A stretch of DNA of 64,000 nucleotides from Rhodanobacteraceae bacterium. GTDB taxonomy: Bacteria > Pseudomonadota > Gammaproteobacteria > Xanthomonadales > Rhodanobacteraceae. Within the stretch, counting starts at the first letter, position 1. The number at the start of each line of letters is the position of its first letter. The notes beneath the pieces are model-generated. The model worked only from the letters and a program-made list of their open reading frames with translations, had not been told where the DNA came from and did not search any database. Below, one piece after another: positions 58,110 to 64,000 of this stretch. Both the position numbers and the translations under genes were made by a program. Location: positions 1 to 64,000 of the forward strand of contig SCQU01000010.1 in the NCBI GenBank assembly GCA_004299555.1. Reading direction: 5' to 3'.

Positions 58110-58134
58110 CGTCGCATGGTCATCACATGCGACG
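58110..58134. promoter_or_regulatory. perfect 9-bp inverted repeat inside the nar-distal region
   Basis: CGTCGCATG-GTCATCA-CATGCGACG between two minus-strand genes. No T-tract follows on either strand. It may be an operator for the downstream genes or an RNA hairpin marking a processing point. Confidence 0.5.
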
Positions 58135-58216
58135 GCCCTGGAGCAAGGCTCTGGAACTAGCAGCCGAAAACCCGGGCCGGCCGCGCGGGTCAAGACGGTC
58201 CCATCAGGGATCCGGT

Positions 58217-58534
58217 TCACACCATCGCCTCGATACCGACGCCGAGCAGTACCTTGCGTACCACCGCCACGAATGTGTCGGGCAGGTACGGCGTCAGGAA
58301 CACGACACCGTGAACCGATTGGTCCTCGACCAGGAATTCTATTTCCATGAAATGGCCATTCGGTATCGCATCCAGGCTGCCGCGCGTTCCGCGCGTGCGC
58401 GCGACGATCTGTGACCGGATCATCTCGACCATCTGGATCAAATCCGCGTCATCCTCGGAAACCTGCGCGTAAACGTCAGAAGCGTTGTCCTTGATGACTT
58501 TTTTAAAGCTTGCGTTGTATTCAGGCACGATCAC
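58217..58534 (-). CDS. small hypothetical protein in the nar cluster
   Basis: A 105-residue acidic protein (DNASDVYAQVSEDDADLIQM, NGHFMEIEFLVEDQSVHGVVF and a hydrophobic C-terminus TFVAVVRKVLLGVGIEAMV) with no signal peptide. I do not recognise a family. The start is GTG 58534, with an alternative GTG at 58528; the ribosome binding site is weak. Its orientation and place behind the ppiC-like gene (114 nt) suggest cotranscription with narGHJI. Confidence 0.6.
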   Translation of the reverse strand: MIVPEYNASFKKVIKDNASDVYAQVSEDDADLIQMVEMIRSQIVARTRGTRGSLDAIPNGHFMEIEFLVEDQSVHGVVFLTPYLPDTFVAVVRKVLLGVGIEAMV

Positions 58535-58648
58535 CCATCCATCTCAAGACACCGGCACATCGCAAAACGCCTTCCGGACCGCGCGCGCAACTCGTTCCAG
58601 TGGTCGCGCGGCCGGTTTGCCGGTGCGTGTAGCGCGCGACTGCAAAGA

Positions 58649-59365
58649 CTATTGCAGCAGCGGAGACGCCGTGGCGTTCAGTTCCACGCCTTCGATGTCG
58701 GCATGCCCGGCCAATACCTGCACGTACTGCGACAAGGCGCGCGCCTCGCTGCGCTGCCTGAGTTCTTTGGCGACCTGTGCGCGGACGGCTTCGTAGGGAA
58801 GCTGCTGGCCTTGGATTCGCTGGTCGACGCTCACGATGTGGAAGCCGTAGCGGGTTTTGACCAGGGCCGGCAACACCCCGGTGGTTTTCGTTTCAAAGAT
58901 GGCCTTGTCGAATTCCGCGACCATCTGTCCACGCTGGATCTGGCCCAGGTTGCCGCCATTGGCACCCGATGGACAGTTCGAGTTCTTGCGTGCGCGCTCC
59001 TCGAACAATTCCGGCTTGGCCCGAATCTCTTTCAGGGTTGCCTCGGCAAACGCACGAATGGCCGGTACCGAAACCTTCGGGGTTACCTGAAACAGGATGT
59101 GGCGGGCATTTACCAGGTCGCCAGACCGGTAGTGCTTCTTGTTGGCGGCGTACCAGCGACGGCATTCATCTTCGCTGGGGTCCGGCACCGGAACATCTTC
59201 AGCGAGGGTGCGTTCAATCGCGTGTGCAATCGCCGTGGCATCGGCCGCGTCCGTCAACAAGCCAAGTTCGCAGGCTCGCTGGCGCAGCAGTTCATGTACC
59301 ACCGCAAGCTCGCGTGTGGGCCATGCGTCGATGTCAACGCTGACTCCATTGACCGCGACGTTCAT
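58649..59365 (-). CDS. parvulin-type peptidyl-prolyl isomerase (NifM/PpiC-like)
   Basis: A 238-residue protein with an N-terminal helical region and a rotamase domain from about residue 95: NARHILFQVTPKVSVPA, NCPSGANGGNLGQIQRGQMV, KTRYGFHIVSVDQRI. There is no signal peptide, so it acts in the cytosol. Similar genes sit after narI in many beta/gammaproteobacteria and are thought to help fold nitrate reductase, as NifM does for nitrogenase. ATG 59365 overlaps the narI stop by 4 nt, with GGAG upstream. Confidence 0.88.
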   Translation of the reverse strand: MNVAVNGVSVDIDAWPTRELAVVHELLRQRACELGLLTDAADATAIAHAIERTLAEDVPVPDPSEDECRRWYAANKKHYRSGDLVNARHILFQVTPKVSVPAIRAFAEATLKEIRAKPELFEERARKNSNCPSGANGGNLGQIQRGQMVAEFDKAIFETKTTGVLPALVKTRYGFHIVSVDQRIQGQQLPYEAVRAQVAKELRQRSEARALSQYVQVLAGHADIEGVELNATASPLLQ

Positions 59366-60114
59366 ACGCCTGGCTCCACATCGTCGCGCACCCTTGCCAC
59401 CCGCTGCGGCTCGCTTACGGTATTGCCGCGCTTGCGCACCAGCTGCTGCGGCCGGAGCAGGTAAGCCAACGTGCCAACACCGCTCCAGATGTGGACCATG
59501 CGTGTAAAGGGCGACACGAGGAAGATGGTGAAGCCCAGCAGGATGTGGATCTGGTAGGCCCATGGCGCGCCCTGGATGATCGCGGCGCTGCCCCCCTCGA
59601 AATATACGATCGACTGGACGTAATGGATCAGCACTTCAAAGTCACCGGTCTGCAGCGTACGTGCGGAGTACCAGATCGTGGTCAGCCCCAGCGCAAGCTG
59701 GAACCACAGCATGAACACGATGGTGATATCCCACTTGCGGCTGTTGCCGCGGATGCGCCGGTAATACAGGCGGCGGTGAATCAGGATCGTCATGCCGGTA
59801 AGGGCGAGCAGGCCGGCAATCCCGCCCACGATCATCGCCAGCAGTTCGTGCTGGGTCGGCGTAATCAGTAGATAGACCAGTTTTTCCGGCAGCAGGAACC
59901 CGACGAAATGTCCTGCGATCACGATCAGCACGCCGTAGTGAAACAAATTGGAACCAAGCTTGAGTTCATGCCGCGACAGCGTCTGCGATGAATCGCTCTT
60001 CCACGAATAGGGTTCGCGGTCGAACCGGACGAGGCTGCCCAGCAGCAGCACCGCGAGGCAGATGTACGGATAAACACCAAACAGGAACTCGTTCAAGGGG
60101 CCGGGCAGGGTCAT
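59362..60114 (-). CDS. narI: respiratory nitrate reductase gamma subunit (cytochrome b)
   Basis: A 250-residue membrane protein with five helices. Haem b ligands H59 and H69 in NLFHYGVLIVIAGHFVG, and the pair in YQIHILLGF and SPFTRMVHIWS, 18 residues apart as in E. coli. It takes electrons from quinol on the periplasmic side and hands them to NarH. It starts 19 nt after narJ and is coupled to the isomerase gene. The last ~25 residues are a basic cytoplasmic tail. Confidence 0.96.
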   Translation of the reverse strand: MTLPGPLNEFLFGVYPYICLAVLLLGSLVRFDREPYSWKSDSSQTLSRHELKLGSNLFHYGVLIVIAGHFVGFLLPEKLVYLLITPTQHELLAMIVGGIAGLLALTGMTILIHRRLYYRRIRGNSRKWDITIVFMLWFQLALGLTTIWYSARTLQTGDFEVLIHYVQSIVYFEGGSAAIIQGAPWAYQIHILLGFTIFLVSPFTRMVHIWSGVGTLAYLLRPQQLVRKRGNTVSEPQRVARVRDDVEPGV

Positions 60115-60133
60115 GGGGATACCTCCAGCGGAT

Positions 60134-60778
60134 TCATCTCACGGTGGCGTGTTCCGGCCGCAGGGCAGGATTGGGTTCAGGCGGCGCAAACGCAGGCGTT
60201 TCTTCCCACGCGCGATCGAGGTCTTCAGGTGGCGGGACCGGTGCGCTGGCATCGAGGCCCTGCTCGCCGGCAAGTGCCAGCAACGCCGCCATGACCGCGG
60301 CGTAGCGGCTGTGGCGCTTGAGCAGGGTATTGCCCAACGCGCGAAGGATGTGGGCGATCTCGCCAATGGTGCTGCGGGTTTCGGCAGCGTCACAGCAACT
60401 CAAGTATTCGAGCAACACGGGCAGGTGGTCGGGCAGTTCATCGGTACGCGGCTCCAGCCCGGCGTCGAGGTAGCGCTTGCGCAGTTCCAGCATGGCCGGA
60501 CCCCGCTGGCGGCCGTCGCCGTGGACGTGCTCGAAGAGGTTCAACGACGTGCGCCGGCCGCGGTCGAACAGGTCCACGTAGCGTCCCTCCGCCTCGAGCG
60601 GATCGCTGGCGGAGATTTCGTCTGCCAGCGCGCACAGGTCGTCCTTGAGGTTGGCCTTGAGCGTGCGGCTCGTGCGGATCGCGTCGGTGATCTCGGGCAG
60701 CGCCGCACGCAGTTCCGCGTCTGGATAGACCAGCAGGGCGGAAAGTGCGCGCAGCAGGAGCGTTGGATTCCTGGCCAT
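60134..60778 (-). CDS. narJ: nitrate reductase molybdenum-cofactor assembly chaperone
   Basis: A 214-residue all-helical chaperone: LLLRALSALLVYPDAELRAALPEI, YVDLFDRGRRTSLNLFEHVHGDGRQRGPAML, LDAGLEPRTDELPDHLPVLLEYLS. It binds apo-NarGH in the cytosol and allows Mo-bisMGD insertion before membrane attachment. GAGGGA upstream of ATG 60778; 11 nt after narH. The C-terminus is Pro-rich. Confidence 0.95.
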   Translation of the reverse strand: MARNPTLLLRALSALLVYPDAELRAALPEITDAIRTSRTLKANLKDDLCALADEISASDPLEAEGRYVDLFDRGRRTSLNLFEHVHGDGRQRGPAMLELRKRYLDAGLEPRTDELPDHLPVLLEYLSCCDAAETRSTIGEIAHILRALGNTLLKRHSRYAAVMAALLALAGEQGLDASAPVPPPEDLDRAWEETPAFAPPEPNPALRPEHATVR

Positions 60779-60789
60779 GGTTCGATCCC

Positions 60790-62331
60790 TCAGTCGGCGT
60801 CGTCCAGTTCGCGGACCGGAATGATCTTGCGCCGGCCCATCTTGCCGCCGAACAGTCCAGCCTTGGCATCGATGCCGTCGCACCCATTGCCAAAGGTGAA
60901 ACCGCAGCCGCCGCGCAACTGGTAGGCATTTTCCGTCTCTTCACGGTGCGCGGTGGGAATCACGAAGCGGTCTTCATAGTTCGCGATCGCGAGGTAACGA
61001 TGCATCTCCCGGGCGGTGGCTTCATCCAGCCCGACGCTGGAAAGCAACGCGGGATCGGGCGGCATCCCAAGTTGCAGCGCGCGAAACCAGGCCCGCATCG
61101 CCATCAGCCGCTCCAGGGCGCTCACGATCGGCGGCTCGTTGCCGGCGGTCAGCAGGTTGGCGAGGTAGCGCACCGGGATGCGCAGCTTCCGGACATCCGG
61201 AAGGCCGTTGCTGGCGCTGTCAATGTCGCCCGAATTGGCGTGCGAGGTGATCGGTGAAAGCGGCGGTACATACCAGACCATGGGCAGGGTGCGATATTCG
61301 GGGTGCAGCGGGAAGGCGATCTTCCAGTCCACCGCCATTTTGTAGATGGGCGACTGTTGCGCAGCTTCGATCCAGTGTTCCGGAATGCCATCCGCGATGG
61401 CCTGGCGCTGGATGTCCGGGTCGAACGGGTCGAGGAAGATGTCGAGCTGTGCCTGGTACAGATCCTCGGGGTTCTCGGCGCTGGCGGCCTCGAGGATGCG
61501 GTCGGCGTCGTACAGCAGCACGCCGAGATAGCGGATGCGCCCGACGCAGGTTTCCGAGCACACCGTCGGCATCCCGGCCTCGATCCGCGGGTAGCAGAAC
61601 GTGCACTTCTCGGCCTTGCCACTGACCCAGTTGAAGTAGATCTTCTTGTACGGACAGCCGGACACGCACATGCGCCAACCGCGACACTTGTCCTGGTCGA
61701 TCAGGACGATGCCATCCTCTTCGCGCTTGTAGATCGCGCCGGCGGGGCAGGAAGCGACGCACGCGGGATTGAGGCAGTGCTCGCACAATCGCGGCAGGTA
61801 CATCATGAAGGTGTTCTCGAACTGGCCGTAGATGTCCTTCTGGATGGCCTGGAAGTTGTAGTCCTTGCTGCGCTTGTCAAACTCGCCGCCAAGGATTTCT
61901 TCCCAGTTCGGGCCCCACTCGATCTTGTCCATGGTGCGCCCGGAAACCAGGGAAATCGGGCGCGCCACCGGAGCGGTTGGCAACTCCGGCGCCGTGTGCA
62001 GGTTTTCGTAGTCGAACGTGAACGGCTCGTAGTAGTCGTCGATCTCGGGGAGATTGGGATTGGCAAAGATCTTGGCGAGCACCGCGAACCGTCCGCCCTG
62101 CTTGAGCTCGAGCTTGCCGTTCTTCTTGCGGATCCAGCCGCCGTTCCAGCGCTCCTGGTTCTCCCAGTCCTTGGGATAGCCGATCCCGGGCTTGGTTTCG
62201 ACGTTGTTGAACCACGCGTATTCCATGCCCTTGCGGGATGTCCACACGTTCTTGCAGGTCACCGAACAGGTGTGGCAGCCGATGCACTTGTCGAGGTTAA
62301 GCACCATCGCGATTTGCGCGCGGATCTTCAT
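60790..62331 (-). CDS. narH: nitrate reductase beta subunit (Fe-S)
   Basis: A 513-residue cytoplasmic electron-transfer subunit with one 3Fe-4S and three 4Fe-4S clusters. Cluster ligands are in CIGCHTCSVTCKNVWT, CEHCLNPACVASCPAGAIYKR, CRGWRMCVSGCPYKK and CTFCYPRIEAGMPTVCSETC. The Trp in CRGW replaces a Cys and marks the 3Fe-4S site. It follows narG after 24 nt. Usual length for NarH. Confidence 0.97.
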   Translation of the reverse strand: MKIRAQIAMVLNLDKCIGCHTCSVTCKNVWTSRKGMEYAWFNNVETKPGIGYPKDWENQERWNGGWIRKKNGKLELKQGGRFAVLAKIFANPNLPEIDDYYEPFTFDYENLHTAPELPTAPVARPISLVSGRTMDKIEWGPNWEEILGGEFDKRSKDYNFQAIQKDIYGQFENTFMMYLPRLCEHCLNPACVASCPAGAIYKREEDGIVLIDQDKCRGWRMCVSGCPYKKIYFNWVSGKAEKCTFCYPRIEAGMPTVCSETCVGRIRYLGVLLYDADRILEAASAENPEDLYQAQLDIFLDPFDPDIQRQAIADGIPEHWIEAAQQSPIYKMAVDWKIAFPLHPEYRTLPMVWYVPPLSPITSHANSGDIDSASNGLPDVRKLRIPVRYLANLLTAGNEPPIVSALERLMAMRAWFRALQLGMPPDPALLSSVGLDEATAREMHRYLAIANYEDRFVIPTAHREETENAYQLRGGCGFTFGNGCDGIDAKAGLFGGKMGRRKIIPVRELDDAD

Positions 62332-62355
62332 GCGTCTACTCCAGACAGTACTTGT

Positions 62356-64000
62356 TCAACGTGCGTCGACAAGCCGGGTGCCGAGTTCCTGCTCGCGCGC
62401 CTGCCGCTGGACGCGGTCCATCCAGTCGATCTTTTCCATCTTGCGGACGAGCACGAAGTTGTCGCGATCGGAGCCGACTGGCCCGTAGTAATTGAGCGTC
62501 CACGACAGTTGCGCTGCGCCACCGACCATCTGCGTCGGTTTCAGGACGATGCGCGTGACCGAGTTGTGGATGCCGCCGCGCTGCCCGGTAATTTCCGAAC
62601 CAGGTACGTTCACGATCTTTTCCTGCGCGTGGTACATCATGCACATGCCCTCGTTCACGCGCTGGCTGACGACCGCGCGTGCGGTGAGCGCGCCATTGGC
62701 GTTGAACACCTCGATCCAGTCGTTGTCTTCGATGCCGGCCTTCTTTGCGTCGACCTCGGAAATCCACACGATCGGGCCGCCACGCGACAGCGTCAGCATG
62801 ATCAGGTTGTCGGTATAGGTGCTGTGGATGCCCCACTTCTGGTGCGGCGTCACAAAGTTCAGCACGATCTCCGGGTGGCCGTTGCTGTGCTTGCCTGCCA
62901 TCCCGCGCAGCGCGCGGGTATCGACCGGCGGGCGGTAGATCGCGAAGGATTCACCAAAATCGCGGAACCACCGATGGTCGAGGTAGAAGTGCTGGCGGCC
63001 GGTCAGGGTGCGCCACGGAATCAGTTCGTGGACGTTGGTGTAGTACCCCGCATAGTCGATGCCGTCCTCGTTGGTATCAACGCCGGACCAGATTGGCGAA
63101 ACGATCACGCGGCGTGGCTGCGCCTGCAGGTCGCGGTAACGGAACTTCTCGCCCTGCCGCGGTTCTGCCAGGTGCCGGTGGCTGCGGCCGGTCTGCTCGG
63201 ACACCGAGTCCCAGCCGCGGACCGCGACTTCGCCGTTGGTTTCCGGCGAGATCATCAGGATCGTTTCCACCGCATCGATGTCGCTGTAGATCTTCGGCCG
63301 GCCCTTGGCCGGACCCTGCGCGACAACGCCGTTGAGCTTGCCGAGCGCCTCCGCCTCAGGCCGCGCGTTCCACTCGACGCCCTTGCCCTCGACCCCCTTG
63401 GTCTCGACCAGCGGTCCGAGCGCGGTATAGCGGGCATACACCGCCGGGTAGTCGCGGTCGAGGAAGGTAATCGACGGGCCCGTCACGCCTGGCACCAAGT
63501 CACACTCGCCCTGCTTCCAGTCGCGCACCTCGAACGGTTGTGCAAGTTCCTTCGGCGTGTCGTGCATGATCGGCGACAGCACCACGTCCTTTTCGACCCC
63601 CAACTCGCCCTCGGTGAGCTCGGAGAACTTCTTGGCGATGGTCCGGAACGCATCCCAGTCGCTCCGTGATTCGTAGACCGGGTCGATCGCCGCGGTAAAC
63701 GGATGGATGAACGGGTGCATGTCGGTGGTGGAGAGGTCGTTCTTCTCGTACCACGATGCGGTCGGCAGCACGATGTCCGAATACAGCGCCGTCGTGGACA
63801 TCCGGAAATCCGAAGTCACCACCAGGTCGAGCTTGCCCTCCGGTGCCGGATCACGCCACTTCACCTCGCTGGGCTTTTCCTGGCTTTCGGCGCCAAGGTC
63901 CTTTCCTTGCACTCCGGACTGCGTACCCAGGAAGTGCTTCAGGAAGTATTCGTGGCCCTTGCCGGATGAGCCCAGCAGGTTGGAGCGCCAGACGAACAGG
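62356..64000 (-). CDS. narG: nitrate reductase alpha subunit, C-terminal part (cut by window edge)
   Basis: About 548 C-terminal codons of NarG; the N-terminus with the FS0 cluster and most of the Mo-bisMGD domain lie beyond 64000. Readable here: WRSNLLGSSGKGHEYFLKH, VTSDFRMSTTALYSDIVLP, ATSWYEKNDLSTTDMHPF-like cofactor-binding region around 63750, TGRQHFYLDHRWF and MMYHAQEKIVNVPGSE. NarG reduces nitrate to nitrite on the cytoplasmic side. It is the upstream gene of narGHJI in this window; narK and regulators, if any, lie outside. Confidence 0.95.
   Translation of the reverse strand, partial: LFVWRSNLLGSSGKGHEYFLKHFLGTQSGVQGKDLGAESQEKPSEVKWRDPAPEGKLDLVVTSDFRMSTTALYSDIVLPTASWYEKNDLSTTDMHPFIHPFTAAIDPVYESRSDWDAFRTIAKKFSELTEGELGVEKDVVLSPIMHDTPKELAQPFEVRDWKQGECDLVPGVTGPSITFLDRDYPAVYARYTALGPLVETKGVEGKGVEWNARPEAEALGKLNGVVAQGPAKGRPKIYSDIDAVETILMISPETNGEVAVRGWDSVSEQTGRSHRHLAEPRQGEKFRYRDLQAQPRRVIVSPIWSGVDTNEDGIDYAGYYTNVHELIPWRTLTGRQHFYLDHRWFRDFGESFAIYRPPVDTRALRGMAGKHSNGHPEIVLNFVTPHQKWGIHSTYTDNLIMLTLSRGGPIVWISEVDAKKAGIEDNDWIEVFNANGALTARAVVSQRVNEGMCMMYHAQEKIVNVPGSEITGQRGGIHNSVTRIVLKPTQMVGGAAQLSWTLNYYGPVGSDRDNFVLVRKMEKIDWMDRVQRQAREQELGTRLVDAR

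Noticed and set aside
61303-63669. 788-codon plus-strand frame
   Set aside because: Antisense to narH and narG; shadow of high-GC third positions.

Overview
This 64-kb, GC-rich window looks like chromosomal DNA of a gammaproteobacterium of the order Xanthomonadales (Lysobacterales), most likely near Rhodanobacteraceae. The assignment is an inference from gene order and sequence signatures: ndk-rlmN-pilW-rodZ-yfgM-bamB-der, scpA-scpB-rluB, a FolD with a GVSNHVGRP active-site loop, and a MoeB-like protein with an N-terminal rhodanese domain. I see no transposase, integrase, phage gene, rRNA or CRISPR array. There is one tRNA (Ser-UGA) at the left edge, followed by a second, partial copy of its 3' end.

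Left part (0.1-30.4 kb) is mostly housekeeping. It begins with a transaminase/omega-amidase pair that should salvage 2-oxo-4-methylthiobutyrate. Next come arsC-like, rluB, scpB and scpA; a PilZ-like protein; a secreted WxPGxW-repeat protein; and a fatty-acid block (fadD, thiolase, FadN-type beta-oxidation fusion) headed by a PsrA-like TetR regulator with a clear operator in its own promoter. Then follow the ndk-to-der cell-envelope/GTPase run, folD, guaB-guaA, tadA and an enteric-type TyrA T-protein.

Middle part (30.5-40.7 kb): a cobalamin adenosyltransferase sits in a run with two ferredoxin-NADP reductase-like flavoproteins. After these come a 115-codon internally deleted relic of aconitase (acnA), aceE, an SDR, a rhodanese-MoeB fusion and the ABC-F protein Uup.

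Right-middle (41-56 kb) is accessory. It holds a frameshifted HD-domain gene, a LuxR-type regulator without a LuxI, an MFS (GPH family) transporter and a TonB-dependent receptor. Divergent from these is an operon of dienelactone hydrolase, acyl-CoA ligase, hppD, hmgA, fahA and maiA. The last four make the complete homogentisate route from 4-hydroxyphenylpyruvate to fumarate and acetoacetate; the transporters, hydrolase and ligase suggest that an imported substrate also feeds it. A secreted S9A prolyl oligopeptidase gene with three lesions follows.

Right end (56.6-64 kb, all minus strand): narG (cut by the window edge), narH, narJ, narI and a parvulin-type isomerase encode respiratory nitrate reductase and its assembly factors. 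They are followed by two small conserved proteins of unknown function and a SufT-like Fe-S assembly protein whose N-terminal domain is duplicated.
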